Assembly (NCBI RefSeq): GCF_001420995.1
Contig: NZ_CP012186.1
Location: 142,536 to 206,535 of the forward strand
Direction of reading: 5' to 3'
Source of the DNA: Pseudonocardia sp. EC080619-01
GTDB taxonomy: Bacteria; Actinomycetota; Actinomycetes; Mycobacteriales; Pseudonocardiaceae
DNA: 64,000 nt
Below are positions 16,124 to 25,148 of the stretch, in pieces. The notes under the pieces were generated by a model. It ran no database searches, was not told the origin of the DNA, and saw only the letters and a program-made list of their open reading frames with translations. Both the position numbers and the translations under genes were made by a program. The stretch's first letter is position 1. Each line of letters starts with the position of its first letter.

Positions 16124-17521
16124 GTGTCCAGGATACATCCTGGGCCGGGAGCCGACCACTACAGACACGGGGCGAGTTCGTCGTGCCCAGAATCTGCACG
16201 TTCGTCAGCGGACGGCAGCGGGTTCTGCACACTGTGTTACGAGCACGGCGCGTTCACCCTGGCCTCCGGCCCCTCCCAGCTCTGCCTGCTCCACCAGGTC
16301 CCGCTCACTGAGCGGCCACCTCTCGACGGCTTCGGCATCCGCACAGCGGCCGCGCCGCGCCGTACTCCTCGCGGTAGGGCCGCCCGCGGCCGCCGCGGGC
16401 CAGCCAGCGGCCCCGGCCGCGCGAGTCGAGCGCTTCCGCCCAGCAGACGGGCGCTGGCGCGTGGTGTTGCCCGGGCCCGAGCCCGGCACCGCGATGGGTT
16501 CATCCCGCACCCGGGATGGCGCAACTTCATCGACCGCGAGTACCGGGTCCTGACCGCCCAGCGTGAAGCGCTCGACCACGTCGCCCGGCTCGTCGACGAC
16601 GAGGACTGGCGCTCGGACAAGCGCGCCAGCTGGTCGGCGATCCTGCACCGCCTGGTGTGCCACATGGACTGGGACACCGGCCTAGTCACCGGACTGACCC
16701 TCGAGCACCTCGCCAACGCCGGCGGCCGCGCCTCGCGCACAGTGTCCCGGGTCCTGGCCTGGGCCCGCGACTGCGGCCTGCTCGTGGTCGTCGAAGCCGG
16801 TGCGAGTGCCGAGTTCCTCGGTACCGACACCGGCCGTACCCCCACCTACGCTCTAGTCACCCACAGCCCGCTCCCCCAGCTCGTGACCGAACCCCACAGC
16901 CATACCGGTTCCCCAGGTCAGACCACTGTGGATGAAAGTGGCGACCTCCCCACTACTCACGTGACTACTAAGCCCTTGTCAGGCGGCAGACGGCCACAAC
17001 TCACCTCCCAGCACCAGTCGCATCCCTACGACGTCCCCGACACCCCCGGTGCAAGAAACGCAGCAACCCTCTCGTTGATCACACTCCTCGGCCTAGGAGG
17101 CCGGAAAAGCAGCAAGATCGAGATTTGGCGTGCCCGGGCTCTGCTCAAGCCGTGGTGGGAGGCCGGCGCCACCGTCGCCGGGCTCCGGCACGCCCTCGAA
17201 CATCACCCCGACCGGCCCGACCATCTGCGTGGACCGGTGACCACTGATGCCCGGGACCCGCTGCGGGTGATGGGGGCACGGCTGCGGCCCTGGCGGGGGC
17301 GGCTGCACGAGATCCGCGCCGTCCAGATCGGACGCATGCGCACTGGGCACGCTCCAGACGACCGCCAGACACCGGTCCCGCATCGCCGGACCGCAACGGT
17401 GGTGGGGCTCGACCGCGCGCTGCTCGACCGGCCGGCCGGGCGCGGGGCGCGACAGGCTGCGCGCGAGGCACTCAGCGAGCATCTGCGCCAGCTCCGGGAA
17501 GCTCGAGCGACCCGGGTGTAG
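16124..17521 (+). CDS. Putative plasmid replication initiator with winged-helix domain
   Basis: About 465 residues from GTG. The N-terminus has a zinc-finger-like CTLCYEHG ... LCLLH, then an Arg/Ala-rich linker. The core YRVLTAQREALDHVARLVDDEDW, ILHRLVCHMDW, LTLEHLANAGGRASRTVSRVLAWARDCGLLVVVE reads as a winged helix-turn-helix, the fold used by many plasmid Rep proteins. The C-terminal half (IEIWRARALLKPWWEAGATVAGLRHALEHHPD, LRVMGARLRPWRGRL) resembles the ends of actinobacterial plasmid Rep-like proteins. Assignment rests on pattern and context (partition, SSB and PrimPol genes nearby); it could be another DNA-binding plasmid protein. Confidence 0.5.
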   Translation: MSRIHPGPGADHYRHGASSSCPESARSSADGSGFCTLCYEHGAFTLASGPSQLCLLHQVPLTERPPLDGFGIRTAAAPRRTPRGRAARGRRGPASGPGRASRALPPSRRALARGVARARARHRDGFIPHPGWRNFIDREYRVLTAQREALDHVARLVDDEDWRSDKRASWSAILHRLVCHMDWDTGLVTGLTLEHLANAGGRASRTVSRVLAWARDCGLLVVVEAGASAEFLGTDTGRTPTYALVTHSPLPQLVTEPHSHTGSPGQTTVDESGDLPTTHVTTKPLSGGRRPQLTSQHQSHPYDVPDTPGARNAATLSLITLLGLGGRKSSKIEIWRARALLKPWWEAGATVAGLRHALEHHPDRPDHLRGPVTTDARDPLRVMGARLRPWRGRLHEIRAVQIGRMRTGHAPDDRQTPVPHRRTATVVGLDRALLDRPAGRGARQAAREALSEHLRQLREARATRV

Positions 17522-17596
17522 CCGTGGAGCGATATGCCCAGACACCCGGCACAGACGTGCTCACCGCAAGACCGCGGTGCAACCCAGAGGATGGGG

Positions 17597-17902
17597 CTAG
17601 TGGCCAAAGCCGCTGGTGAGCCCCTCGCGGGTGCGACCACGCGGATCGTTGGGGCCGTCTGGCCCGGTGTGTTCGCAGCGCGCCGCGGCCAGAGCGTCAC
17701 GCCGGACCTGACCGGGGACCTGATCCAGGGTTACAGACAGGCTGTCGAACACTGCGGCCATCGCGAGCCCGACGTCCTGGCCGTGCAACCCGGCATAGGT
17801 GTCCTGCACCGCGCATCGACGCAGCTGGCGGGCGAACTGGGCGAGCAGGAGGCGGTCATCACGAAGCTGGACCGCTGCCCGCTCCTCGGAAGCCCGCATC
17901 AC
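17597..17902 (-). CDS. Small hypothetical protein
   Basis: 101 residues, helical N-terminus (RASEERAAVQLRDDRLLLAQFARQL), no recognised domain. Its start overlaps the stop of the 17899-18177 gene (ATGA), so the pair is a two-gene operon on the minus strand convergent with the putative Rep gene. Confidence 0.55.
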   Translation of the reverse strand: MMRASEERAAVQLRDDRLLLAQFARQLRRCAVQDTYAGLHGQDVGLAMAAVFDSLSVTLDQVPGQVRRDALAAARCEHTGPDGPNDPRGRTREGLTSGFGH

Positions 17903-18177
17903 CGCTCCCGACGCGTGCGAGGGTCCAGCTGGGCGCGGAGCGCATCAGCGGTCCACCGCACCGTGCGCCGCAGCTGCAGCGGCACTGGCCGGCCTGCCGA
18001 GAGCTCGGCGGCCGCGGCCCGCAGGATCCCCGCGACCCGACCGGCGACCACCCGATCCGGGATCGGCGGCACACCCTGCTCGACCAGGCCAGCCACGACG
18101 CGCAGCGCAGAGGCCTCGGCCTCGGTCTCGGTATCGACCCGGTGGGCGTAGCGCTCGTAACGACTGTTCTGGCCCAT
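17899..18177 (-). CDS. Small hypothetical protein
   Basis: 92 residues, charged and helical (VDTETEAEASALRVVAGLVEQG, LRRTVRWTADALRAQLDP). First gene of a two-gene minus-strand operon. A LexA-box-like sequence lies about 90 bases upstream at 18264-18279, so it may be DNA-damage controlled. Family not recognised. Confidence 0.55.
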   Translation of the reverse strand: MGQNSRYERYAHRVDTETEAEASALRVVAGLVEQGVPPIPDRVVAGRVAGILRAAAAELSAGRPVPLQLRRTVRWTADALRAQLDPRTRRER

Positions 18178-18263
18178 CCCAGCCCTCCCGGCGCCGACCC
18201 CGGCTCTGTGGTCCGTCGGGGTGCTTCCCCCACCCCGACGGACCCGCGCAGCCTAACGCAGAT

Positions 18264-18279
18264 GGGAACAATAGTTCGA
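18264..18279. promoter_or_regulatory. LexA/SOS-box-like site
   Basis: GGGAACAATAGTTCGA contains GAAC-N4-GTTC, the core of the actinobacterial LexA box (TCGAAC-N4-GTTCGA), with one perfect half site. It lies between the minus-strand operon starting at 18177 and the plus-strand DUF932 unit, so it could serve either. A looser match, TCGAACGATAGTCG, occurs at about 26359-26372. Confidence 0.5.
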
Positions 18280-18351
18280 ACGATGGGGGTCTGCGTGGTC
18301 GTTCGGTGAGCGCAGGGTTCCGGTGAGGTCGCGACCGCAGCCGGGTGGGCC

Positions 18352-18540
18352 GTGGTGACTCTGCACCCCGCGGTCCGGCTTACCCGCCGATGCCGCGCGT
18401 GGCCGCACCCGACGCGAGTGACACCACCAGCTTCTGCGTCGTCGGCGTCCGGTCGGACGGTCGGGGTGGTGTCACGCCGGTCGGGCGAGCGCGCGGCCCC
18501 GGCGCGCCGGACCGCGGGGTGCGGGCGAGTCACGTCCCAC
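18352..18540 (+). repeat. Family-1 nested palindrome, copy 1
   Basis: About 190 bp upstream of the DUF932 gene. Outer arms: GTGACTCTGCACCCCGCGG plus TCCGGC pair with GCCGGACCGCGGGGTGC...GAGTCAC. Inner arms: GTGACACCAC pair with GTGGTGTCAC. A second copy at 26509-26693 lies upstream of the lasso-peptide operon and shares most of its sequence. Each copy ends 75-110 bases before a start codon. Likely a leader structure or regulatory DNA hairpin. Confidence 0.8.
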
Positions 18541-18615
18541 CGCAGCGGTCGGGACCGCACCGGCCCCGCTTCCCCAGGGGCCGGTGCGTACGCCCCACAG
18601 GAACGGAGCCCCGCC

Positions 18616-19782
18616 ATGGAGCAGACCACCGACCAAAACGCCGTCTCGCTGACCACCCGCAACGCCGACCTGAACGACATGGTCGAGCTGCTGCGCACCC
18701 AGCAGGCCGCCAAGACCGACCACGTCGTCGCCGCGTCCGCCCTGGCCGCTCTGGGCGGGCAGATGCTGGTACACGGCGCCGGGATCGAGCTGTCGCCCGA
18801 CGGGGTCACCACCAGTGACCTGACCCTCGCCCCGACCCGGACCGCCGACAACGGCATCGCCGACAAGCTCGGCATCCCGGCCGCCTACCTGCGGCGGACC
18901 CGTGAGCAGAACATCGACCTCTACGACGACAACGTCAACGGCTGGCTCAGCCACCAGCCCGATCGCCGGTTCCTGGTACGCGGCCTGGCCAACGGCGACG
19001 GCCGGCACGGGGTGATGCGGGCACTGCTCTCGGACCGCTACCGCCCCATCGAGAACCTCGACGTGCTGATGACCTGCCTGAACGGCATCCGGGAAGCCGG
19101 CCACCCCGTCGACATTGTCTCGGCGGACCTGTCCGAGTCCCGCATGTACGTCAAGATCCGCTCCACCGCGGTCGCGACCATGGCCCCGGCCCTACTCACC
19201 GGCTACACATCCCCGTTCTCCGGGGAGCGCGGTGCCGACAACCCGACGGTGTTCGCCGGGTTCGTACTGACCAACTCCGAGACCGGGCAGGGCAAGTTCC
19301 GCCTCATCCCCCAGCTCACCGTCCAGATCTGCAACAACGGCATGACCCTCACCAAACAGGCCATCGACGAGGTCCACGCCGGCGGGCGCCTCGAGCACGG
19401 CCAGATCGACTGGTCCTCCGACACCCAGGCCGCCAGCCTGGCCCTGGCGCGCAAGATGACCCGCGACGCGGTCGGGAAGTTCCTCGACCCGGTCTGGGTC
19501 GCCGCCCGCATCGCCGAGATCGAGGCCGACGCCGGGGTCGAGGTCACCCAGCCGCAGCAGACCATCGAGCACGTCAGCAAGAAGCTGCGCTTCTCCACCG
19601 CCGCCCAGGACTCGATCCTGACCCACTTCATCCGGGGCGGGGCCCCGACCTCGGGTGGAGTGCTGCACGCGGTCACCGCGGCCGCTCAGACCATCCCCGA
19701 CGTCGACGAGGCCTACGAGGTCGAGTCCCGCGGCATCGAGGCCATGCAGCTCTCGGCCACCTTCGCCGCGGCCGCGCGCTGA
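18616..19782 (+). CDS. DUF932 / phage-plasmid-like protein
   Basis: 388 residues from the ATG at 18616 with GGAACGGAG upstream. Recognisable DUF932 features: IPAAYLRRTREQN, FLVRGL, RALLSDRYRPIENLDVL, a conserved core with IPQLTVQICNNGMTLTKQA, and a C-terminal helical part ending LSATFAAAAR. DUF932 proteins are common on plasmids and phages, often near ssb and anti-restriction genes, and their biochemical role is not established. First gene of an operon with two small genes and preceded by a family-1 palindrome. Confidence 0.85.
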   Translation: MEQTTDQNAVSLTTRNADLNDMVELLRTQQAAKTDHVVAASALAALGGQMLVHGAGIELSPDGVTTSDLTLAPTRTADNGIADKLGIPAAYLRRTREQNIDLYDDNVNGWLSHQPDRRFLVRGLANGDGRHGVMRALLSDRYRPIENLDVLMTCLNGIREAGHPVDIVSADLSESRMYVKIRSTAVATMAPALLTGYTSPFSGERGADNPTVFAGFVLTNSETGQGKFRLIPQLTVQICNNGMTLTKQAIDEVHAGGRLEHGQIDWSSDTQAASLALARKMTRDAVGKFLDPVWVAARIAEIEADAGVEVTQPQQTIEHVSKKLRFSTAAQDSILTHFIRGGAPTSGGVLHAVTAAAQTIPDVDEAYEVESRGIEAMQLSATFAAAAR

Positions 19783-19806
19783 CCGCTCCCCACCTCGGCA
19801 GCCCAT

Positions 19807-19848
19807 CCGACCGGCACCCCCGCTCGTACTCAGCGGGGTGCCGGTCGG
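19807..19848 (+). terminator. Hairpin after the DUF932 gene
   Basis: CCGACCGGCACCCC...CGCT and AGCG...GGGTGCCGGTCGG form a strong stem 24 bases past the stop. No T-tract follows; it may act as a partial terminator or mRNA stabiliser, since two more genes follow on the same strand. Confidence 0.65.
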
Positions 19849-19900
19849 CGGGCCCGGGGGCGTGTCTGACCACCATCCCTTGCGAACAGGAGCTCCAGCG

Positions 19901-20188
19901 ATGACCACGATTCCCGACATCCGGCGGATCTTCTCCGTGCGCGGTATCGATCCCGACCAGCTCACCCAGACCCCACCCGACAGTCACGGCACCCCCGCGT
20001 TCGTGCTCACCACACCGGACGGGACACGGGTGTGGTTCGCCCCGCTCGAGCGGGCCGGCTGGCGGATCGGCTGGCACTACCTTGTCACCGCCCACGGTGC
20101 GCTGGTCGAACACGGCCGTACCGATTCCACCATCGCGGAGAGCGTCCTACCGGTCCTGCACCGCCACACCAACCGGCGTGCCGCGTGA
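19901..20188 (+). CDS. Small hypothetical plasmid protein
   Basis: 95 residues; AGGAGC precedes the ATG by about 7 bases. Compact alpha/beta protein with VWFAPLERAGWRIGWHYLVTAHGALVEHG and no catalytic motif. Overlaps the following gene (GTGA). Family not recognised. Confidence 0.65.
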   Translation: MTTIPDIRRIFSVRGIDPDQLTQTPPDSHGTPAFVLTTPDGTRVWFAPLERAGWRIGWHYLVTAHGALVEHGRTDSTIAESVLPVLHRHTNRRAA

Positions 20189-20487
20189 TCCCCGCAGTGC
20201 TCGCTCACCTCGCCCCGCAGGACGCGCACCGACCGTTCCCGCTGCGCACCGACGACCCTGCCGAGCAGTGGATTCTCGGGCTGTTCGTGGCCTGGCGGGA
20301 CCTCCAGGACGACGGCGGCGGGTCGATTAGCGGTGCTGATCTGGTCGGCCACCTCGATGAGATGTTCACCGCGATCGGGCTGGACGACGACACCAGTCTG
20401 CTCGAGCTCGCAGCGCAGTGCCTGCCCCCTCGCGAGCCACGCTGCCAGCACAGCCACGACCACGACACCGCCGTCGAACAGCAGTAG
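20185..20487 (+). CDS. Small acidic hypothetical protein
   Basis: 100 residues from the GTG overlapping the previous stop; the open frame upstream of that GTG only shadows the previous gene. Acidic, with EQWILGLFVAWRDLQDDGGGSISGADLVGHLDEMFTAIGLDDDT and a His/Cys-rich end (CQHSHDHD) that might bind metal. Unknown function. Confidence 0.6.
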   Translation: MIPAVLAHLAPQDAHRPFPLRTDDPAEQWILGLFVAWRDLQDDGGGSISGADLVGHLDEMFTAIGLDDDTSLLELAAQCLPPREPRCQHSHDHDTAVEQQ

Positions 20488-20503
20488 ACGGAGTCGTCGG
20501 AGT

Positions 20504-20536
20504 GTGGGTCCGCCCCGCAGCAGGGGGCGGACCCAC
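20504..20536 (+). terminator. Intrinsic terminator
   Basis: GTGGGTCCGCCCC, a 7-base loop, then GGGGCGGACCCAC: a perfect 13-bp stem 16 bases after the stop of the preceding gene, closing the DUF932 operon. Confidence 0.8.
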
Positions 20537-20544
20537 GCTGGCAT

Positions 20545-20695
20545 CCCGACGGGTGGCTCGGTGATGAACCTGCTGCGGGGGTCCCCGCGGGTGAACCCGC
20601 CCCGCAGCTACCCGCATGCGCACCACCACCGCCCGGCGGGTCCACGCCGCCGCGACCACGGCAGAACCCCCACCGAACCACCCGTCGGGCCGCCG
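20545..20695 (+). repeat. Nested palindrome upstream of parB (family 4)
   Basis: Outer arms CCCGACGGGTGGCTCGGTG (near 20547) and CACCGAACCACCCGTCGGG (near 20674-20692) pair with one mismatch. Inside lies CTGCGGGG...CCCCGCAG. Only one copy of this exact sequence is in the window, but the architecture, and the motif GATGAACC just inside the left arm, match the family-2 elements. Confidence 0.65.
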
Positions 20696-20787
20696 GAGAC
20701 GCGCAGCGCGCCCCCGGCCATCGGGGACGCACCACCCGGCCAGCGACGCCGGGTGGACATCACCGGTGAGTGAAAGGCCTGCTGCCC

Positions 20788-22516
20788 ATGACCACAGAAC
20801 CGACCACCGAAGCGACCACAGAAGCGACGGTCGGCACCGACGACCAGCCCGACACCGAGTTCGCCACCACCCGCCCGGGGTTCGACACCAGCGCGGCCCT
20901 CAGCACGCTCGACCAGCTCGGTGAGCTGGCCTGGGCCGACCCCGCCGAGCTGGTGTTGGAGGTCAACACCCGCACCGAGGTTCAGCTCGACCCGCACTTC
21001 TGCGCCTCGGTCCGCGACCGCGGTGTGCGTGAGCCGATCAGCGTCTACCGACGCAAAGACGGTGACCGCGACGGCGCCGGCGACGGGGTCGGCGTGCTGG
21101 TCGTGCGCAAGGGCCAGCGTCGCACCCTGGCCGCGCTCAAGGCCGGCCTGGCACGCGTGAGGGTCCTCATCGAACCCCAGCCGACCACCGCTGACATCGA
21201 CACTGAACCGGAGCGGGCTCGCCGCACTCACGACGCCGAACGGATCATCGACCAGCTCACGGAGAACCAGCACCGAGCCGACATCTCCGATGCCGAACAG
21301 GTCACCGCCCACCAGCAGCTGCTCGGGCTCGGGATGTCCGCGGCGCAGATCGCGCGCACCACGCGGACCCCGGCCAAGCGGGTCCGCCAGACCACCGCGG
21401 TCGCCGGCAGCGCCCGCGCGATCGAGGTCGGCGCCCGCTACGACCTCGATCTGGTGCAGATGTCGGTGATCGCCGAGTTCAGCGACGACGACGACGCCGT
21501 CGCCCGGCTCACCGAAACCGCGCTACAGCGGCCTCACCAGCTCGCCCACGCCGCGCAGCGGCTGCGTGACACCCGCGCCGAGCGGGCCCTGTGCGCCGAG
21601 CTCGAAGACCAGCTGCGCCAGGACGGTGTCACCGTCCTGGGCCGTGACGACGCCCGTCACGACACCGCGATGACCCTGGCCCGGCTGCGGCCCAGCCTGG
21701 ACGACCCGTCAGGTACCGAGCTCACCGAGGATGCCCACCGCGACTGCCCGGGCCATGCCGCGACGGTCACGGTGCGCTTCGACTTCGACCAGGGAAAGAC
21801 CGCCCACACGCTGTGGGTGTGCACCGACCCCGCCACCCACGGCCACGCTGAACGCTACGACCGCCCGAGCAGCAGCCAGAAGCCGGCGGTGCCGGTCGGG
21901 GAGACCGACGAGCAGCGTCAGGCCCGGGAGGACCGCGAGCGTGAGGCCGCGCGAGGCGCGCCGCACGGTGATCGCGAACAACAAGGCGTGGGAGTCCGCG
22001 CAGGTCGTGCGCCGCGACTGGCTGCGCGAGCTGTTCGCCCGTAAGGCTGCCCCGAAGGGTGCGGCGATCTTCGTCGCCGCCGAGGTCGCCCAGGGTGACC
22101 ACGACCTGCGCCGGGCGATGGAGTCCGGCAACGCCCTCGCCTCGACACTGCTCGGGCTCAGCGACGCAGGCGGCGGCTACGGCTACTACAGCGGCAGACC
22201 CAGCCCCATCGCCGAGGCCGCACGCTCCAGCTCCGCAGCCCGGGCCACCATGCTCGCGCTCGCCCTGGTGCTCGCCGCCTACGAGGACGGCACCAGCCGC
22301 GACAGCTGGCGCAACCCGACCCCGGCGACGCGCCGCTACTTCGCCCAGCTGCGCGATTGGGGCTACGCCCTGGCCGACGTCGAGCAGCTCGTCCTCACCG
22401 ACGACGCCACCAAGGACACCACCGACGCCCCCCAGGGCGCCGGCGACGCCGTTGATGTCAATGAGCAGGGTGCACCCGAGGGTGAGGAGGACAGCGAGGC
22501 TGCGGCCCTTGGCTGA
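20788..22516 (+). pseudogene. parB: ParB/Spo0J-like partition protein, frameshifted
   Basis: The first part (about residues 1-390) has a ParB N-terminal nuclease-like domain (DPHFCASVRDRGVREPISVYRR, VVRKGQRRTLAALKAG), the LTENQHRADISDAEQVTAHQQLLGLGMSAAQIARTTRTPAKRVRQTTAV helix-turn-helix block, and a long linker. After AAREREAARG-like sequence near 21950-21963 the frame is lost; the true continuation (TVIANNKAWESAQVVRRDWLREL ... DWGYALADVEQLVL) is in the +1 frame to 22516. One extra base would explain it. No ParA gene is adjacent. The break could be real inactivation, sequencing error, or two separate products. Confidence 0.8.
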
Positions 22517-22528
22517 TCGCCGCCTCTT

Positions 22529-22560
22529 CGGGGCGGGGCGCCGCAGCGTGCCCCGCCCCG
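22529..22560 (+). terminator. Intrinsic terminator after parB
   Basis: CGGGGCGGGGC, a short loop, then GCCCCGCCCCG and TTGTG: a perfect 11-bp GC stem 12 bases past the parB stop. Confidence 0.8.
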
Positions 22561-22623
22561 TTGTGCGCCCGGCGCGACATGTCGATGGTAGGCCAGATTC
22601 TGGCGTCGGGTGAGGCTCGGCGG

Positions 22624-22943
22624 CTGGATCGCCCGCAGGTCAGCACACCGGCGGTGGGGTGCGCGGCGATGAACCCGTCCGACCCGGCCGGGTGAGACCG
22701 CCACGATCAGACGGGCCGTAGCGGAGCCGGTCAGCCCGGTGCCGGCGGCGAGAACCCGGGGTGCCGCTCGGGCAGGGCGCCGGTCACCTGCCGGGCCCGT
22801 CGCCGACAGCGGGCCGGTTGCACCTGTTCCCGGCCGGGTCCTGGTCCCGGTCGCGGTCTCACACCGGCCGGGCCAGACCGAACCCCCGCCGCCCCCTGCG
22901 GGGCCCCACCACCGCCGTGCTGAGGCAGAGCCGCGTTCCAGCC
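22624..22943 (+). repeat. Family-2 nested palindrome, copy A
   Basis: Opens CTGGATCGCCCGCAGGTCAG, with stem CGGTGGGG, and closes CCCCACC...GTGCTGAGGC and GTTCCAG. An inner stem GGCCGGGTGAGACC pairs with GGTCTCACACCGGCC. At 320 bp this is the longest of four copies (others at 25149, 32810 and 33546). The end lies 33 bases before the next start codon. Confidence 0.8.
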
Positions 22944-22975
22944 ACCGAGGCTCACCGACCCCGTGGAGGGCCACC

Positions 22976-23420
22976 ATGACGATCACCAACACGAGCAGCA
23001 GCAGCGGCGCCCACGTCGGCGAGGCGTTGAGCCTCGACCGGCTCCGGGAGCGCTCGACCCGGTTCGACGGCTTGGGCGTCTACATCGCGCCGGATACGCA
23101 CTGGATCCGGCTGGTCGTCTCCGACCACGACGGCGCGGTGGATGCGCTGGCTCGCAGCACAGTGGGCCAGCTGCGCGGGGACGGCCGGGCTCTCGGTCAC
23201 GCTGCACTCGGTCCACCCGCTGTGTCCGGGGCGGTGGGCCGAGGAGCTGGGTGAGGACTGCGATCTCACCGGCGACGAGGTCACCGTCGGGATCTGCTAC
23301 CCCGACACGCTCGCCGACGATGCCCTGGCCCGCGACATCCGGCCGATCTTCGACGCCGCCGATCTCGGACCCGTGATCGTGGCCCGGGCCGGCTACCACC
23401 GCGACCTGCTCAACCGCTGA
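22976..23420 (+). pseudogene. Hypothetical protein with apparent frameshift
   Basis: Starts MTITNTSSSSGAHVGEALSL, with LRERSTRFDGLGVYIAPDTHWIRLVVSDHDGAVDALARS in one frame; the sensible continuation SVTLHSVHPLCPGRWAEELGEDCDL ... ARAGYHRDLLNR is in the +1 frame, so one extra base lies near 23160-23195. Read through, it is about 147 residues. No recognised family; the terminal half contains a plausible alpha/beta domain. Preceded immediately by a family-2 palindrome. Confidence 0.55.
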
Positions 23421-23500
23421 GCCCCGGTGGGACCGGCCCACCGGGACCGGGCCCCGCCGCGTCGTTTCCCATTCCACCTTCTCCAGAGGGGTCATTCATC

Positions 23501-23956
23501 ATGCCCACCTTCGCCATCACCGAGGACCAGCTCACTGCTGCGCTGCACGCCGTGGTCGCCGACCGCGGCCTGAACTGGACCTACCCCGACATCGACACCG
23601 ACCCCGAGGCCTACGTCGAGCCCGACGATCACCACCCGCTGTTCGCCGAGAACAGCGGCGAGCACGGGCTGCCCTCGTGCCGCTACGTCAGCGCCGACGG
23701 CCACCGCCCGATGTGTCTGATCGGCGCCGCGCTGCACCAAGCCGGGGTCCCCCTGCACGTGCTCGCCGACCACGAAGGCGCCCTCGCCGACGCCGTCCTC
23801 GATCTCGTGATCGAACCAGTCCTGCCCGGCCTCGTCTCCGACGCCACCCGCGCGGCGCAGAACGTCCAGGACGACGGCCGCACCAGCGGCGACGCCCTCG
23901 CCGCCTACCACAACGTCCTGATCGCCGGGCGCGTGATGAACCGCGCGAACCCCTGA
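23501..23956 (+). CDS. Hypothetical plasmid protein
   Basis: 151 residues; CCAGAGGGG precedes the ATG. Features: AITEDQLTAALHAVVADRGLNW at the start and CRYVSADGHRPMCLIGAALHQAGVPLHVLADHEG in the middle, a Cys/His-containing stretch, then a helical end. No catalytic motif recognised. Spaced about 100 bases from both neighbours on the same strand. Confidence 0.65.
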   Translation: MPTFAITEDQLTAALHAVVADRGLNWTYPDIDTDPEAYVEPDDHHPLFAENSGEHGLPSCRYVSADGHRPMCLIGAALHQAGVPLHVLADHEGALADAVLDLVIEPVLPGLVSDATRAAQNVQDDGRTSGDALAAYHNVLIAGRVMNRANP

Positions 23957-24052
23957 CCACCTCCGGCCACGAGGACGGGCACTCCCGTTCCCCTGGCCAC
24001 CGATCACCACAGGCTCTGGCTCCGAGCCGGTCCCGAACGAGAGGCACACGCG

Positions 24053-24454
24053 ATGAACACCCTGGCCCACATCAACGGCGAGATCCTCCACGTTCCCGGC
24101 CTGACCCTCTGGGGTCGGCGCCAGGTCCGCGGACTCCACACCAAGCACTCGCTGATCTGCTCCGGCCCCGCCGGAGCCGTCGAGCTCTGGGCTCACCTCG
24201 ATGCGCCGGACATGGGCGGGGTGGAGTTCCACGACGTGCGCGAGCAGGTGCCCGGCGAGGGCCCGGAGCCGTGTGACCTGCTGCCCGGCGGGATGTGCTT
24301 CGTCGAGGGCAGCAGCGGCATCTACACCCGCCAGTTCCTCCCGATGATCACCGCCGGTCAGTCCCGCGACGTCTGCGAGCACCTCACCGACCTCTACGTC
24401 ATCCACCACGGCGGCCTGCCCGCCCGAACACCAGCAGCAGGGAGCCGACCGTGA
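24053..24454 (+). CDS. Hypothetical plasmid protein
   Basis: 133 residues, ATG with GAACGAGAGG upstream. Beta-rich (HINGEILHVPGLTLWGRR, AVELWAHLDAPDMGGVEFHDV), no known domain. Its stop overlaps the GTG start of the next gene (GTGA), so the pair is co-translated. Confidence 0.65.
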   Translation: MNTLAHINGEILHVPGLTLWGRRQVRGLHTKHSLICSGPAGAVELWAHLDAPDMGGVEFHDVREQVPGEGPEPCDLLPGGMCFVEGSSGIYTRQFLPMITAGQSRDVCEHLTDLYVIHHGGLPARTPAAGSRP

Positions 24455-25023
24455 CCGTCACCTTCTTCCCCGCCAAGCCCGCCGCCGGCGCGACCGTGCT
24501 CGGCGCGTCCATCCACTGCGCCGCAGACCCGCGCCAGGACCGGCGCCGGTTCCGCGACTACACCGCCGCGGCCGCGGGCCTGGCCGAACACCACCGGTTC
24601 TGCACGGACCCGTGGTGCGGGGGCCGCGCGGGCTACGTCGTCGAGCACCGCAGCACCGACGACGAACCACGCCTGGACGTGGCCAGCGTCCACGCGCGCA
24701 CGCTGCTGCGTGCCCTGGGCCTGTGCCCGGAGATCGGCGCCGGCGACCTGCACCCGGCGTCCATGGCCGGGATCGCGCCGTCCACTCCGCAGGACGCCGA
24801 GGATGCCCTGGTGGGATCTCTGCCCGCGGAGCTGATGCTCGGCCGGGTCGAGCTGGCCTTGGCGGCGGCGCCCGCCGACGCCGGCGTCCCCGTCACCGAG
24901 CACCGCGACGGCGCGGTGCTCGACTTCGGGCGCCCGGCCGGGTGGCTACAGGACCGGCTCTCGGTGCTGCGCGAGGTCACGCTCTACGCGCTAGCCCACC
25001 AGCGCGACGTCGTCTGGGTCTGA
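24451..25023 (+). CDS. Hypothetical plasmid protein
   Basis: 190 residues from the GTG overlapping the previous stop. An early Cys/His cluster (IHCAADPRQDRRRF, EHHRFCTDPWC) could bind metal; then ARTLLRALGLCPE and a C-terminal segment with WLQDRLSVLREVTLYALAHQRDVVWV. Family not recognised. Confidence 0.6.
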   Translation: MTVTFFPAKPAAGATVLGASIHCAADPRQDRRRFRDYTAAAAGLAEHHRFCTDPWCGGRAGYVVEHRSTDDEPRLDVASVHARTLLRALGLCPEIGAGDLHPASMAGIAPSTPQDAEDALVGSLPAELMLGRVELALAAAPADAGVPVTEHRDGAVLDFGRPAGWLQDRLSVLREVTLYALAHQRDVVWV

Positions 25024-25148
25024 GCATAGGTCTGAGCGCTGTGGCTTTCTGCTGACGGCGGCCGTGCCCGCCACGCTGCGACGCGTCGGCCGGGAAACGA
25101 GTGCCCGTACTGGTCGGGATGCCTCCTGGGGATGTCGGTGCCCAGGTA

